64,000 bases of DNA from an uncultured Luminiphilus sp. Its GTDB lineage: Bacteria; Pseudomonadota; Gammaproteobacteria; Pseudomonadales; Halieaceae. The notes under the pieces were generated by a model. That model ran no database searches and was not told the origin of the DNA. It saw nothing but the letters and a program-made list of their open reading frames with translations. Below, in pieces: positions 11,688-22,022 of this stretch. Both the position numbers and the translations under genes were made by a program. Each line of letters opens with the position of its first letter. Position 1 is the first letter of the stretch. The DNA lies in NCBI GenBank assembly GCA_943840615.1, contig CALSVI010000003.1, positions 47,151 through 111,150 of the forward strand, given 5' to 3'.

Positions 11688-12857
11688 ATGAATCTGCATG
11701 AGTACCAGGGGAAATCCCTGTTTGCTGATTATGGGCTGCCGGTATCCACTGGCCACGCGGTAGACTCGCCTGAGGCGGCGGTAAAAGCCGCCAACGATAT
11801 AGGCGGCGAGCGCTGGGTGGTTAAGGCACAGGTTCATGCCGGTGGTCGCGGTAAAGCCGGCGGTGTGAAGCTGGTGGATAGCCCTGAAGCCGCCGGTGAG
11901 TTCGCCGCGTTGTGGTTGGATCAAAGACTGATCACCTATCAAACGGATGCTGCAGGCCAGCCCGTGTCCCGTATTTTGGTCGAGTCGTGCACGGATATTG
12001 CCGATGAGTTGTATTTGGGCGCGGTGGTCGACCGCGCCAGTCGCCGCATCGTTTTTATGGCTTCCACTGAGGGTGGTGTCGAAATAGAGAAGGTGGCGGA
12101 GGAAACGCCGGAGAAGATTCTCAGGGCTGAAATTGACCCGCTGGCCGGTGCGCAGCCCTTTCAGGGCCGCGATTTGGCGTTCAAGCTGGGGCTGTCCGGC
12201 GTGCAGATCAAGCAATTCGTGACGATCTTTATGGGGCTCGCACAGCTGTTTGCAGATAAAGACCTGGCGCTGATCGAAGTCAATCCGTTGGTCATCACCG
12301 ATGAAGGCAATCTGCACTGCCTCGACGCCAAAGTGGTGGCGGATTCCAACGCCCTTTACCGACATCCTGATCTCGAGGCGATGCATGACCCGTCTCAGGA
12401 AGATGAGCGGGAGGCCCATGCGGCTCAATGGGAGCTCAACTATGTGGCACTGGATGGCAGTATCGGCTGTATGGTGAATGGTGCCGGTCTGGCGATGGGC
12501 ACCATGGACATCGTGAAGCTCCACGGCGGCGCGCCCGCCAATTTTCTTGACGTCGGGGGCGGCGCAACGAAGGAGCGCGTGACAGAAGCGTTCAAAATTA
12601 TCCTGTCCGACGAGAATGTGAAGGCTGTGCTGATCAATATCTTCGGCGGGATTGTGCGGTGTGATCTGATCGCCGAAGGGGTGATTGGTGCTGTAGAGGA
12701 GGTGGGTGTTGCCCTCCCGGTGGTGGTCCGCCTCGAAGGTAATAACGCGGCTTTGGGTCGCGAGGTGCTGGCTGCCAGCGGACTCAACATTCAGGCGGCA
12801 GAGAGTTTGACCGACGCTGCACAAAAAGTTGTGGCGGCTGCAGGGGGTGAGTCATGA
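11688..12857 (+). CDS. sucC: succinyl-CoA synthetase beta subunit
   Basis: ATP-grasp subunit of the enzyme that makes ATP or GTP from succinyl-CoA. It has 389 residues (E. coli 388), beginning [18 protein letters not shown]. The ATP-grasp loop [17 protein letters not shown] (residues about 46-62), LIEVNPL and the C-terminal [13 protein letters not shown] are typical. Its end overlaps the sucD start by 4 bases (ATGA), giving coupled synthesis of both subunits. Confidence 0.97.
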   Translation: MNLHEYQGKSLFADYGLPVSTGHAVDSPEAAVKAANDIGGERWVVKAQVHAGGRGKAGGVKLVDSPEAAGEFAALWLDQRLITYQTDAAGQPVSRILVESCTDIADELYLGAVVDRASRRIVFMASTEGGVEIEKVAEETPEKILRAEIDPLAGAQPFQGRDLAFKLGLSGVQIKQFVTIFMGLAQLFADKDLALIEVNPLVITDEGNLHCLDAKVVADSNALYRHPDLEAMHDPSQEDEREAHAAQWELNYVALDGSIGCMVNGAGLAMGTMDIVKLHGGAPANFLDVGGGATKERVTEAFKIILSDENVKAVLINIFGGIVRCDLIAEGVIGAVEEVGVALPVVVRLEGNNAALGREVLAASGLNIQAAESLTDAAQKVVAAAGGES

Positions 12858-13726
12858 GTATTCTGATTAACGCGGATACCCGCGTGATCTGTCAGGGCTT
12901 TACCGGCTCTCAGGGCACATTTCACTCTGAGCAGGCTATTGCTTACGGCACGAAAATGGTTGGCGGCGTTACGCCCGGTAAAGGCGGCCAAACCCATCTA
13001 GATCTGCCTGTATTTAACACGGTTTCTGAAGCCGTTGTAGAGACTGGCGCATCCGCCTCGGTCATCTACGTACCGGCTCCATTTTGTAAAGATTCGATCC
13101 TCGAGGCGGCTTTCGCAGGTATCGAGTTGATCGTGTGCATCACCGAGGGCGTGCCGACTCTCGACATGCTTGATGCCAAGGTGAAATGTGACGAATTGGG
13201 GGTTCGACTGATTGGTCCGAACTGCCCGGGAGTGATCACGCCCGGTGAGTGCAAGATCGGCATTATGCCGGCGGACATTCATCTGCCAGGCCGGGTCGGA
13301 ATCGTGTCCCGATCGGGCACGCTGACCTATGAGGCAGTCAAGCAGACGACTGACGTCGGTTACGGCCAGTCGACCTGCGTCGGTATTGGCGGAGATCCGA
13401 TTCCAGGCTCGCACTTTATCGATATCCTCGGTCTGTTTCAGGACGACGACGCGACTGAGGCAATCGTGATGATCGGTGAGATCGGCGGCACGGCAGAAGA
13501 AGAGGCGGCTGAATTTATCCGCGCCAACGTCACCAAGCCGGTCGTGTCTTATATCGCCGGTGTGACGGCGCCAAAGGGCAAGCGAATGGGTCATGCAGGG
13601 GCCATTATTTCGGGGGGTAAGGGCACTGCTGATGAGAAATTCGCTGCGCTGGAGACAGCGGGCGTGCGCACGGTGCGCTCACTCGCGGATATTGGCGCCG
13701 CGCTGACTGAGGTCACGGGCTGGTAA
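12854..13726 (+). CDS. sucD: succinyl-CoA synthetase alpha subunit
   Basis: CoA-binding subunit carrying the phosphohistidine intermediate. In 290 residues, the CoA-binding Rossmann part includes [16 protein letters not shown] and the active histidine is in [15 protein letters not shown]. It is the last gene of the operon and is followed by a strong intrinsic terminator. Confidence 0.97.
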   Translation: MSILINADTRVICQGFTGSQGTFHSEQAIAYGTKMVGGVTPGKGGQTHLDLPVFNTVSEAVVETGASASVIYVPAPFCKDSILEAAFAGIELIVCITEGVPTLDMLDAKVKCDELGVRLIGPNCPGVITPGECKIGIMPADIHLPGRVGIVSRSGTLTYEAVKQTTDVGYGQSTCVGIGGDPIPGSHFIDILGLFQDDDATEAIVMIGEIGGTAEEEAAEFIRANVTKPVVSYIAGVTAPKGKRMGHAGAIISGGKGTADEKFAALETAGVRTVRSLADIGAALTEVTGW

Positions 13727-13747
13727 CGGCCCATTGCAAGATCTCCG

Positions 13748-13771
13748 AGCCCGCGCCATGCGGGCTTTTTT
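13748..13771 (+). terminator. intrinsic terminator of suc operon
   Basis: AGCCCGC (13748-13754), a GCCAT loop, GCGGGCT (13760-13766) and a run of T form a classic rho-independent terminator about 20 bases after the sucD stop. Confidence 0.85.
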
Positions 13772-13852
13772 ATGATGAGAAACGCACGATCACTTGAAAA
13801 TCGTGCCTCAATCCCCATCTACAGTGCACCGGTAATTAAAAGGGACCACGCC

Positions 13853-15757
13853 ATGACCGCTGAAGCCGCCCAAACCATGGGTTTTCAGACCGAGGCGAAG
13901 CGATTGCTTCACCTCATGATTCACTCGCTGTACTCCAATCGCGAGATTTTTCTCCGGGAGTTGATCTCCAATGCATCTGATGCGATCGACAAGCATCGCT
14001 TCGCCGTGATCAGCGACCCCGATCTGGGCGCGCAAACAAGTGGTTATCGGGTGCGAGTAGAGGCCGACGGCGAAAACAAGACCATCACCATTGATGACAA
14101 TGGTATCGGTATGTCTCGCGATGAGGTGATCGATAATCTTGGCACGATCGCCAAGTCGGGTACGGCGGCTTTTATGGAGCAGCTCAGCGGCGATCAAAAG
14201 GCAGACAGTCAGTTAATCGGCCAGTTCGGAGTCGGTTTTTACTCTTCTTTTATTGTCGCTGACCGGGTGGTGGTCGTGACGCGTAAGGCTGGCGATGCGA
14301 GTGCGACGCGGTGGGAGTCAGAGGGCGAGGACGAGTTCACGATTTCTGGAGCCGACAGAGAGGAGGCGGGGACTACCGTTACATTGCATCTGAAAGCGGA
14401 TGCAGACGAGTTTGCCGACAGCTGGCGGGTCCGCTCGGTGATCAAGAAGTATTCTGACCATATTTCGGTGCCCGTAATGATGCCAGAGCCGCCTGCGCCC
14501 GCTGACGAAGAAGCGGACGAGTCGCCGTCTGGCGAGGTCGAATGGCAGCCAGTGAACGAAGCCAAGGCGCTCTGGACCCGCAGTCGATCGGAGATCAGTG
14601 ACGAGGAGTATCAGTCGTTTTACAAACACGTCTCCAGCGACTTCGAGGATGCGCTGACCTGGAGCCACAACGCGGTGGAGGGCAAGTTGGAGTACACCTC
14701 TTTGCTGTACCTTCCGCAGCGCGCCCCGTTTGATCTTTGGCATCGCGAAGGCGCGAGGGGGCTAAAGCTTTATATACAGCGCACCTTTATTATGGATGAG
14801 GCAGAGCAGTTTCTGCCCATGTATCTGCGATTTGTGAAGGGCGTTCTGGATTCAAGCGATCTGCCGCTCAACGTTTCGCGAGAGCTGCTGCAGCAGAATC
14901 ATCAGGTTGATTCAATGCGCAGTGCATTGACTAAGCGCGTGCTGGATATGTTGTCCAAGATGGCGAGCAAGGAGTCCGAGCGCTACGAGCGCTTCTGGGA
15001 CACCTTTGGAGTGGTGCTTAAAGAGGGCCCGGGTGAAGACTTCGCCAACCGAGAGAAGATCGCAGAGTTGTTGCGCTTTGCCTCTACCCGCGACGATCTC
15101 CCGGTGCAGCGTCTTTCCCTTAAGCAATACGTCGAAGCGATGAAGGAAGGCCAGCAAACCATCTACTATGTCGTCGCCGAAAACCACGCTACCGCCAAAA
15201 ACAGCCCGCATATTGAGGCATTGCGCAAGCAGGGTATAGAAGTGCTCTTGCTGTCGGACCGTGTCGATGAGTGGTTAATGAGTCATCTGGGCGAATATGA
15301 CGGCAAAGCCTTCAGAGACTGCGCGAAGGGCGAGTGGGAGGACGCTGAGGACGACACTGCCAAGGAAGCGTTAGAAGAGGCCGAAAAAGCGAGTGAATCG
15401 CTCATTGAGCGAATGCAGGCAGTGTTATCTGAGCGTGTGGCGACTATTCGTCCGACCGTCAGGTTGACCTCTTCGCCTGCCTGCCTAACCGTTGCAGAGC
15501 ATGAAATGGGTGCTCAAATGCGGCGAATTATGGAGGCGGCGGGACAGGAAATGCCCGAAACCAAGCCGACCATGGAGATCAACGTAGGGCATCCACTGTT
15601 ACAGCGTCTGGATGCGGAGGCAGACGAGGACCGCTTTGCCGACCTCGCGCAGATCCTGCTGGATCAGGCGGTGCTCGCCGAGGGCTCTGCGCTGGAAGAT
15701 CCGGCTGACTATGTTGCCAGGCTTAACAAACTGCTGGTGGAGATGAGTGACAGCTAA
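13853..15757 (+). CDS. htpG: molecular chaperone HtpG (Hsp90)
   Basis: Cytosolic ATP-dependent chaperone. From ATG 13853 (behind AAAGGGA) it has 634 residues. An upstream in-frame ATG at 13772 overlaps the terminator region and gives an atypical N-terminus, so it was rejected. The GHKL ATPase domain shows [17 protein letters not shown] and GQFGVGFYS; the middle domain contains the conserved LPLNVSRE; the C-terminal dimer domain follows. The end overlaps the next gene by 11 bases. Confidence 0.96.
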   Translation: MTAEAAQTMGFQTEAKRLLHLMIHSLYSNREIFLRELISNASDAIDKHRFAVISDPDLGAQTSGYRVRVEADGENKTITIDDNGIGMSRDEVIDNLGTIAKSGTAAFMEQLSGDQKADSQLIGQFGVGFYSSFIVADRVVVVTRKAGDASATRWESEGEDEFTISGADREEAGTTVTLHLKADADEFADSWRVRSVIKKYSDHISVPVMMPEPPAPADEEADESPSGEVEWQPVNEAKALWTRSRSEISDEEYQSFYKHVSSDFEDALTWSHNAVEGKLEYTSLLYLPQRAPFDLWHREGARGLKLYIQRTFIMDEAEQFLPMYLRFVKGVLDSSDLPLNVSRELLQQNHQVDSMRSALTKRVLDMLSKMASKESERYERFWDTFGVVLKEGPGEDFANREKIAELLRFASTRDDLPVQRLSLKQYVEAMKEGQQTIYYVVAENHATAKNSPHIEALRKQGIEVLLLSDRVDEWLMSHLGEYDGKAFRDCAKGEWEDAEDDTAKEALEEAEKASESLIERMQAVLSERVATIRPTVRLTSSPACLTVAEHEMGAQMRRIMEAAGQEMPETKPTMEINVGHPLLQRLDAEADEDRFADLAQILLDQAVLAEGSALEDPADYVARLNKLLVEMSDS

Positions 15758-16250
15758 GGTGTTACTCACCTTGTGGCGGCATGGTGAGGCCGGTTCGGCC
15801 ACCAATGATGCCGCGCGTGAATTGACCGATCGAGGAAGCGTTGAGGTGAGCGCCATGGCGTCTGACTTTAGCGCGTGGCTCGATGCGGCGGGCCTTCCGG
15901 TGGTTGCGAAGCTGTACTGCAGCCCGCTTATTCGCGCGCAGCAAACGGCGGCATTGCTTGCACAGCAAGGGTGTGCAGAGCGTCCGGAAATTTGCGCGGA
16001 GCTCGTGTCGGAGGCGATCCCCGAAAGTTTCGCCGATCGCGTATTTGACGACGACACGCATGTAGTGGCGGTTACCCATCAACCGTTTGTATCCCATGCG
16101 ATCGCGTTTTGGAGTGACGATGCGACACTGGCGCCGCTGGCACCCGCGGGCTACACGACCTTGCAGGTGACGTCCTTGGAGCGCGGGGGGGCAACGGTGC
16201 TACGACATCGACCGGATCCTCGCAGCGCCGGCCAGATGGTGTTCTCATGA
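15747..16250 (+). CDS. phosphohistidine phosphatase, SixA-like
   Basis: Histidine-phosphatase-superfamily protein of 167 residues. The catalytic RHG motif is in LWRHGEAG near the N-terminus, the supporting [10 protein letters not shown] segment near residue 54 and the second catalytic His in [11 protein letters not shown] near residue 110. Size and architecture match SixA, which removes phosphate from histidine phosphotransfer domains, but the substrate cannot be told from sequence. Start GTG 15747 lies inside htpG; a GTG at 15759 is also possible. Overlaps the next gene by 4 bases. Confidence 0.85.
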   Translation: MTAKVLLTLWRHGEAGSATNDAARELTDRGSVEVSAMASDFSAWLDAAGLPVVAKLYCSPLIRAQQTAALLAQQGCAERPEICAELVSEAIPESFADRVFDDDTHVVAVTHQPFVSHAIAFWSDDATLAPLAPAGYTTLQVTSLERGGATVLRHRPDPRSAGQMVFS

Positions 16251-17107
16251 CCGACGCTAAAGAGTGGGCGATGACGGCAGACGGACTTTGTTATGCCGGG
16301 CTCGAATGGGGTAATCCGGACGGGTATCCCATCATTGCTCTGCATGGCTGGCTGGATAATGCGCTGTCGTTTTCGATCCTGGCGCCGCTGCTCGATCGGT
16401 ACCGACTGATCGCAGTTGATTTATCCGGTCAGGGGCTGAGTGATCATCGATCTTCAGATTCGACCTATCATATCTGGGATGATATCCCGCAGCTTTTAAC
16501 GGTGATCGACGCAATGCGTCTCGACAGGCTTGCTGTGCTGGGGCACAGCCGGGGTGCCGCCATCGCGGTGCTGCTGGCGGCTGCGCTGGAGGATCGCTGC
16601 TCCCAGCTGGTATTGCTCGACGGCATGTTGCCGCGTCCGGTCGCTGACGATCAGGCGCCAGCGCAGTTTTTGCAGGCCCAGCGGGACCATCAGCGCCTGG
16701 CAAAGCACCGCCCTCGCGTATTCGCTGATGTTGGTGAGTTCGTCGAGGCCCGGGTGAGACTGGGATTTTCTGAGCAGAGTGCGCGAATTCTGGCGTCCCG
16801 TGCCTTGAGGCGCGACGCCAATGGTTTAGCGCTGGTTCACGATCCCCGCCTCAACCACGCCTCCGCGGTCAAGATGAGCTCCGCGATGTGCGCAGCGTTC
16901 TACGCTGCGCTGAACACCCCAACGTTGACACTCATGGCTGAGCAGGGCTTGCGCCAAAAGGGTGAACTGGAATCGGCTATTCAGGCACTATCGGGTATAC
17001 CTGATTGTGACCTGCGGACCGTGCCGGGGTCACACCATACCCACATGGAGGAGGGTGCTACGGCGATCGCAGGCCACATCATTCAGTTTATTGCGCAGCC
17101 AGCGTAG
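16247..17107 (+). CDS. alpha/beta-hydrolase
   Basis: 286-residue cytosolic alpha/beta-hydrolase. The nucleophile elbow GHSRGAA (Ser near residue 99) follows the oxyanion segment LHGWLDNALSF, and a C-terminal GSHHTHMEE carries the likely catalytic His. The HGWLDN pattern and size resemble the serine hydrolase-like (SERHL/MEST) subgroup. The substrate is unknown. It overlaps the SixA-like gene by ATGA, so the two are probably co-expressed after htpG. Confidence 0.85.
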   Translation: MTDAKEWAMTADGLCYAGLEWGNPDGYPIIALHGWLDNALSFSILAPLLDRYRLIAVDLSGQGLSDHRSSDSTYHIWDDIPQLLTVIDAMRLDRLAVLGHSRGAAIAVLLAAALEDRCSQLVLLDGMLPRPVADDQAPAQFLQAQRDHQRLAKHRPRVFADVGEFVEARVRLGFSEQSARILASRALRRDANGLALVHDPRLNHASAVKMSSAMCAAFYAALNTPTLTLMAEQGLRQKGELESAIQALSGIPDCDLRTVPGSHHTHMEEGATAIAGHIIQFIAQPA

Positions 17108-17154
17108 TCGTGATTTCTTGATCCATAAAAGCGGAACGGGGCTGCGCAGGAGGC

Positions 17155-17841
17155 TTAGCTCAAAAATTCAGCTCTTGAGGCAGGATCAGACTTGAATACG
17201 CCACCCAATGAGGTGGTTCTTGTGCTGCTGTTGCCGTCTTTGACCCCTCTGGCTTTGACGCAGTAATGGACTGCTGAGATCGTCACGGCCACGTCTTCGG
17301 TGCCTAGGAGGGTTTGCATCGCCACCAGCACCTGTTGTGTTAGCCGTTCCTGTACCTGTGGCCTCTGGGCGAAAAATCGGACCAGACGATTGATCTTGCT
17401 GAGTCCGATGACTTTCTCTTTGGGAATGTAGGCCACCTTCGCCGAGCCGTCGATCGTCACAAAATGATGCTCGCAGGTGCTGGTCAGGTCGATGTCTTCG
17501 ACGCAGACCATCTCTTCGACGTTCATTTTGTTCTCGATGACGGTGATCTTCGGAAATTGAGAGTAATCGAGGCCGCTGAATACCTCGTCGACATACATTT
17601 TAGCGATCCGGTGGGGCGTTTCCTCTAGGCTGTCATCACGCAAATCTAATCCCAGCGCACCCATAATGTCGCTAAAGGCGTCGCGTATGACGGTATAGCG
17701 TTGATCCCTAGAGAGATCATTTGCGGTCATCGGCGTTTCCAGGCCGCGCTTCAACAGCGCCCCTCGCACGGCGATCGCTTCCGTAGTAAGGGACCCGGGC
17801 AGGGTCGTGGCGATTTGGGGTGTTACAGGTTTGATTGACAT
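17155..17841 (-). CDS. folE: GTP cyclohydrolase I
   Basis: Converts GTP to dihydroneopterin triphosphate, the first step of folate and pterin synthesis. The 228-residue protein carries the zinc-binding Cys and His in STCEHHFV and a second zinc Cys in VHYCVKARG; the core family motif [10 protein letters not shown] is present. The first 35 residues are a non-conserved extension. It is divergent from prmB across a 270-base gap. In Pseudomonas, folE can belong to a light-responsive regulon, and a photolyase module exists in this window, but no operator is shared visibly. Confidence 0.95.
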   Translation of the reverse strand: MSIKPVTPQIATTLPGSLTTEAIAVRGALLKRGLETPMTANDLSRDQRYTVIRDAFSDIMGALGLDLRDDSLEETPHRIAKMYVDEVFSGLDYSQFPKITVIENKMNVEEMVCVEDIDLTSTCEHHFVTIDGSAKVAYIPKEKVIGLSKINRLVRFFAQRPQVQERLTQQVLVAMQTLLGTEDVAVTISAVHYCVKARGVKDGNSSTRTTSLGGVFKSDPASRAEFLS

Positions 17842-18111
17842 GTCTACCTCTACCCAATGTGGTTACGTATAGTTACTACTGCCCCAATGGCGGTTCAGAT
17901 TGGTGTCAGCCGCGATGTTTGACCGCGCCGTCGTGCGCGGATCGGCAACTTGACTCTTTTCGCCGGCATCGCGCCGTCTCGCTGCAATCAAACCCAAGGG
18001 CTGCTAAGTCTCCAATCTACGGCGTTTTTCCCTGCGTGGAGGGAGTCTCATTGCCGCCACGATGTCACAATACAGAGTATCATGAGCCGTCAAAAAAACT
18101 AGACACATCGG
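17842..18111. promoter_or_regulatory. folE-prmB divergent intergenic region
   Basis: 270 bases between the two divergent starts. A possible folE -10 (TAACTATAC on the minus strand, about 17872-17880) is visible without a convincing -35. No repeat, RNA gene or small coding region could be supported. Confidence 0.35.
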
Positions 18112-19005
18112 ATGCAGACTTTCCGGACAAAACTTCGTCAAATTAAATCCGCGCTCACGTCTGCGGGGGTTTTCTGTGGTCATGGCTACGAGTCTGTCGA
18201 TGACGAATCGGTGGCACTACTGCTGGGCTCCGTGGGGCTGCCCCCAGACCAGCGTGCGTCGCTACTGGACGCGCCGTTCCCGGATGTCGCCAACACGCGA
18301 CTTAACGAGCTGTTGGATAAGCGCTGCCAGCAACGACTGCCTGTTGCGTATTGTCTGGGTGAGGCTTACCTCGCTGGGGAGCGTTTTATTGCCGATTCCC
18401 GAGCGTTAGTGCCTCGTTCACCCATCGCCCACTTGACTCGAGAGCGGCTCGCGCCATGGTGGCCAGAAGACGCGCTGCCCAACACGATCGTCGACGTTTG
18501 CTGCGGTGGGGGCAGCCTTGGGCTGATAGCAGCCCGAATGTTCCCTGATGCGATGATCCTGATGTCTGACTTTGATCACTCAGCGCTGTCTCTCGCAGTA
18601 GAGAATATTGAGGCGCACAGCCAGAGCGCTCAAGTACGGTGCCTGCGCGCCGACCTACTGGGAGCCCTGGCGCCGGGGAGTGTCGATATCGTGTTGGCGA
18701 ACCCACCCTATGTATCAGCTCAAGAAATGGCAGAACTGCCTCGGGAGTATGCGCACGAGCCGGGTATGGCGCTGGAGGCTGAGGCAGAGGGCACGGCGCT
18801 AGCGGTGAGGTTGTTGCGTGAGGCGTCTAGCGTGCTCTCACCCCGTGGACTCATGGTGCTAGAGGTGGGAGAGACCGCCTCGACGCTTGAGGAGGCCCTG
18901 CCCAGAGTGCCGTTTTTGTGGCTGGATTTACCTCAGGGCGGATCGGGGGTCACGGCAATCAGTGCGCAGGAATTACGGGACTGGAGTGCCGCAGGCGTCC
19001 TATAA
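18112..19005 (+). CDS. prmB: 50S ribosomal protein L3 glutamine methyltransferase
   Basis: SAM-dependent N5-glutamine methyltransferase of the HemK family, 297 residues. The SAM motif DVCCGGGSLGLIA (residues 128-140) and the catalytic NPPY (197-200) are intact. The N-terminal helical domain with FCGHGYESVDDESVALLL and its position directly before aroC are typical of PrmB rather than PrmC, which modifies release factors. Confidence 0.93.
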   Translation: MQTFRTKLRQIKSALTSAGVFCGHGYESVDDESVALLLGSVGLPPDQRASLLDAPFPDVANTRLNELLDKRCQQRLPVAYCLGEAYLAGERFIADSRALVPRSPIAHLTRERLAPWWPEDALPNTIVDVCCGGGSLGLIAARMFPDAMILMSDFDHSALSLAVENIEAHSQSAQVRCLRADLLGALAPGSVDIVLANPPYVSAQEMAELPREYAHEPGMALEAEAEGTALAVRLLREASSVLSPRGLMVLEVGETASTLEEALPRVPFLWLDLPQGGSGVTAISAQELRDWSAAGVL

Positions 19006-19020
19006 TTACGCCCGGAGGCG

Positions 19021-20127
19021 ATGATGTCGGGCAATACTTTTGGCAAGCTATTTTCTGTGACCACCTTTGGCGAAAGCCACGGTGTGGCGTTGGGGTGCAT
19101 CATTGATGGCTGCCCGCCTGGCCTGTCGTTGTCGGCGGGCGATCTGCAGCACGATCTCAATCGTCGCAAACCGGGTCAGTCGCGTTACACCACGCAGCGC
19201 AAGGAAGACGACGAAGTTGAGATTCTCTCCGGTGTGTTTGAGGGAGTCACCACGGGCACGCCAATCGGATTAATGGTGCGCAATCAGGACCAAAAATCTA
19301 AAGACTATACAAAAATCAAGGATTTGTACCGGCCTGCTCACGCTGATTATGCGTACGATCGTAAATTCGGTATCCGGGATTATCGCGGCGGCGGTCGGTC
19401 TTCGGCGCGCGAAACCACCATGCGCGTCGCCGCCGGCGCCGTTGCTAAGAAATGGCTCTCCGAGCGCTATGGCGTTCACATCCGAGGGTATTTGAGTCAA
19501 TTGGGCCCGCTGATGGCGTCTGATCATGACTGGGATCTGGTCGAAAATAATCCCTTCTTCTGCGGAGATGCGGCACTGGTGCCTCAGCTCGAGGCTTATA
19601 TGCAGGACCTGATAAAACAGGGCGATTCTGTGGGTGCGCGCATTAATGTGGTGGCAGAGGGCGTCCCGGCAGGCTGGGGTGAGCCAGTTTTTGACCGCCT
19701 CGATGCCGATATCGCTCACGCCATGATGGGCATCAACGCAGTGAAGGGAGTCGAGGTCGGTGACGGCTTTGCCTCCGTGGCGCAGCTGGGTAGTGAGCAC
19801 CGTGACCTGATGAGCAGCGAGGGTTTTCTAAGTAATCATTCGGGAGGCACCCTGGGAGGGATCTCCTCGGGACAGCCGTTGCGGGTGAGCTTGGCCTTAA
19901 AGCCGACCTCAAGCATCCGGATTCCCGGCCGCACAGTCGATACTAGCGGTGAAGCAGCCGAAGTGGTGACGACCGGCCGCCATGACCCCTGTGTCGGCAT
20001 CCGGGCGACTCCGATTGCAGAGGCCATGTTGGCGCTAGTTTTGATCGACCATGCACTGCGGCATCGCGGTCAAAACGCCGACGTTGAGCATGCCGTGCCA
20101 CCCGTGCCAGGAGATCTCTCGCCCTAA
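19021..20127 (+). CDS. aroC: chorismate synthase
   Basis: Last step of the shikimate pathway: EPSP to chorismate with reduced FMN. 368 residues with the family signatures [27 protein letters not shown] and [10 protein letters not shown]. The first two codons are both ATG (19021 and 19024). Located 15 bases after prmB, a conserved pairing, and overlapping the following small gene by one base. Confidence 0.97.
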   Translation: MMSGNTFGKLFSVTTFGESHGVALGCIIDGCPPGLSLSAGDLQHDLNRRKPGQSRYTTQRKEDDEVEILSGVFEGVTTGTPIGLMVRNQDQKSKDYTKIKDLYRPAHADYAYDRKFGIRDYRGGGRSSARETTMRVAAGAVAKKWLSERYGVHIRGYLSQLGPLMASDHDWDLVENNPFFCGDAALVPQLEAYMQDLIKQGDSVGARINVVAEGVPAGWGEPVFDRLDADIAHAMMGINAVKGVEVGDGFASVAQLGSEHRDLMSSEGFLSNHSGGTLGGISSGQPLRVSLALKPTSSIRIPGRTVDTSGEAAEVVTTGRHDPCVGIRATPIAEAMLALVLIDHALRHRGQNADVEHAVPPVPGDLSP

Positions 20128-20339
20128 TGCGGCGGCGTCAGCGGACCAGAACAGTAGTGCTCGCGCTCGCGGCCTGTGCGGCGTTGTTCTGGGGAGCGGT
20201 TGATATTGTCGGCGTGTCCGCCGAAAGGCTCATGGTTCAGTCGCTTTGGGTAAGCTTGGGTGTCGCTGTCGTGGTAGTGCTGTCAGCGGGAGCTGGCTGG
20301 TTACTCAATCGGTTCCGACAAGCTAAAAAACGAGGCTAG
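20127..20339 (+). CDS. small two-TM membrane protein
   Basis: 70-residue protein of unknown function. It has an arginine-rich N-terminus (MRRRQRTRT), two hydrophobic helices (about 9-30 and 37-60) and a basic tail, predicting a hairpin in the inner membrane with both ends in the cytoplasm. The start overlaps the aroC stop (TAATG), which supports translation. It could be a lineage-specific small protein; no family was recognised. Confidence 0.6.
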   Translation: MRRRQRTRTVVLALAACAALFWGAVDIVGVSAERLMVQSLWVSLGVAVVVVLSAGAGWLLNRFRQAKKRG

Positions 20340-20429
20340 TGCTCTCCATCTCATTGATAGCGCGGGTCCCGCCCACTGAGAACACGGTATAGTGCCGTGC
20401 GCAACATGTCAGCAAACAGGGAGAAAACA

Positions 20430-21233
20430 ATGGTAAATCGGCAATGGCTTGTATTCGCGTCCTTCATCCTTTGTGCGGCAGTCGCAAAGGCTGACCTGAA
20501 CTGGAATGGCGCCCTTTCCGGGGAGCATCGCTCTGAGAAGAACCATGCTCGCGATGTTTATCGCCACCCGCAGGAGACGCTTTCGTTTTTCGGCATCGCG
20601 CCCGGAATGACTGTGATGGAGATCTCACCCGGCGGCGGCTGGTACACAGAGGTTTTGGCACCCTTAATGAAGGACAACGGTTCGCTAATTGCAGCGCATT
20701 CCAGCGTTAACGGCGGTAACTACGCCCGTCGCTCTCTCGGTGGTTTCCTGAAGAAATTGGGAGAAAACGGAGACGTTTACGCGTCAGTGGAGATTGCGAC
20801 ATTGCAACCGCCGAGTGCGGTGGCACCTGCGGCTCCCGGTTCTGTAGACCTGGCGCTGGCGTTTCGCAACGTACACTCCTGGCTGCGCGCGGATCAAGCT
20901 GAAGTCATGTTCGCGGTTATTGCCGATGCCTTAAAGCCTGGTGGTGTGTTGGGAATTGTTCAGCACCGTGGGGACGCGGGCCTGTCTCTGGATCAAATGA
21001 AGAACACGGCTTATGTCAGCGAAGATAAAGTGATCGAGCTGGCCGAATTGGCTGGCTTGGAGCTGGATGCGCGCAGTGAGATCAACGCAAACCCCAAAGA
21101 CACCAAGGACCATCCGAGCGGCGTGTGGAGCTTGCCGCCAACGCTCGCAGAGGGTGCCGCGGATCCGGAGCGCTTTCTGGCGATGGGCGAAAGTGACCGC
21201 ATGACATTACGGTTTGTGAAACCCGCTGAGTGA
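20430..21233 (+). CDS. exported class I SAM methyltransferase-like protein
   Basis: A 267-residue protein with a signal peptide (WLVFASFILCAAVAKA, cleavage near residue 22) followed by a methyltransferase fold: GMTVMEISPGGGWYTEVLAP is SAM motif I and DALKPGGVLGIVQHR a later motif. The ATG at 20430 is preceded by AGGGAG; a GTG at 20397 is in frame but less likely. Predicted periplasmic methyltransferases of this kind are widespread in Proteobacteria, but their methyl donor supply and substrate are unexplained. It could be a SAM-fold protein with another role. Confidence 0.75.
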   Translation: MVNRQWLVFASFILCAAVAKADLNWNGALSGEHRSEKNHARDVYRHPQETLSFFGIAPGMTVMEISPGGGWYTEVLAPLMKDNGSLIAAHSSVNGGNYARRSLGGFLKKLGENGDVYASVEIATLQPPSAVAPAAPGSVDLALAFRNVHSWLRADQAEVMFAVIADALKPGGVLGIVQHRGDAGLSLDQMKNTAYVSEDKVIELAELAGLELDARSEINANPKDTKDHPSGVWSLPPTLAEGAADPERFLAMGESDRMTLRFVKPAE

Positions 21234-21236
21234 CCG

Positions 21237-21479
21237 ATGGCGGAAGCTGCGCCGCAAGAGGCCATTGACGCAATAGGCTTGAAATGCCCTGAGCCGGTGA
21301 TGCTGCTCCATGCAGCAATGCGGCGGCTTGCCCCCGGACAGGAACTGACGCTGCGCGCGACGGATCCTTCTACTGAGCGAGATGTGGCCAGCTTCTGCGA
21401 ATTTTTGGGTCATACGCTGTTGTGTGCCCGCCGCGAGGGCGATCAATTTTTGTATCGCATCCGCAAAGTCGATGGCTGA
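21237..21479 (+). CDS. tusA: sulfurtransferase TusA
   Basis: 80-residue sulfur carrier for tRNA 2-thiouridine and other thiolation. The persulfide cysteine is Cys17 in the motif GLKCPEPVMLLH. Length matches the family. It begins 3 bases after the preceding gene and 12 bases before epmC, suggesting one transcription unit. Confidence 0.92.
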   Translation: MAEAAPQEAIDAIGLKCPEPVMLLHAAMRRLAPGQELTLRATDPSTERDVASFCEFLGHTLLCARREGDQFLYRIRKVDG

Positions 21480-21491
21480 TCCATCATCGCG

Positions 21492-22022
21492 ATGTCCTTG
21501 AGGTATCCTCTCGACGCGGCGCAAGTGGTTGCCCTGTTCAACCGCACTTTCGAGGCGACCGACAATACGGTGCTTCAAGGCGGTGCTGACGAGCCGTATT
21601 ATGTTCCTGGGCAGCCCAGCTGTATTTATTTTCGCGCCGACTACGCGCGCAGTGCGCTCCATGAAGTTGCTCATTGGTGCGTTGCAGGTGCCCGGCGGAG
21701 GTGCTTTTCCGATTATGGCTATTGGTACTCCCCGGATGGCCGTGATGCAGCGCATCAGGCAGCCTTTTTTGCGGTAGAGGCGAGGCCACAGGCGATTGAA
21801 GCGGCTTTCTGTGAGGCTTGTGGCGTCGACTTTTCGCCGAGCGTTGACAATGTGGGGGCAGATATTCCTGCTGAGCAGCTCAGCGCTTTTGAGATGCGCA
21901 TCGCAGGCTGGTCTAAGGTATTTCGCGACAGGGGGTTACCCTCTCGTGCAGGGCGATTCTTGAGCGGATTGGAGCGCCTGAGGGCGACTCCCGAGCGACT
22001 GTCTGCGGGGGCTGTTCAGTAA
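21492..22022 (+). CDS. epmC: elongation factor P hydroxylase
   Basis: 176-residue protein resembling EpmC (YfcM), which hydroxylates the modified lysine of EF-P. The signature SALHEVAHWCVAGARRR gives the probable metal-binding HExxH-like pair and YGYWYSPDGRDA is diagnostic. Presence implies the EpmA/EpmB beta-lysylation route of EF-P modification elsewhere in the genome. It overlaps the pdxB start by one base. Confidence 0.92.
   Translation: MSLRYPLDAAQVVALFNRTFEATDNTVLQGGADEPYYVPGQPSCIYFRADYARSALHEVAHWCVAGARRRCFSDYGYWYSPDGRDAAHQAAFFAVEARPQAIEAAFCEACGVDFSPSVDNVGADIPAEQLSAFEMRIAGWSKVFRDRGLPSRAGRFLSGLERLRATPERLSAGAVQ

Noticed and set aside
11670..12824. 384-residue open frame on the minus strand opposite sucC
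   Set aside because: It lies wholly over a complete conserved gene, is His/Arg-rich and has no family motifs; a composition artefact of a GC-rich gene.
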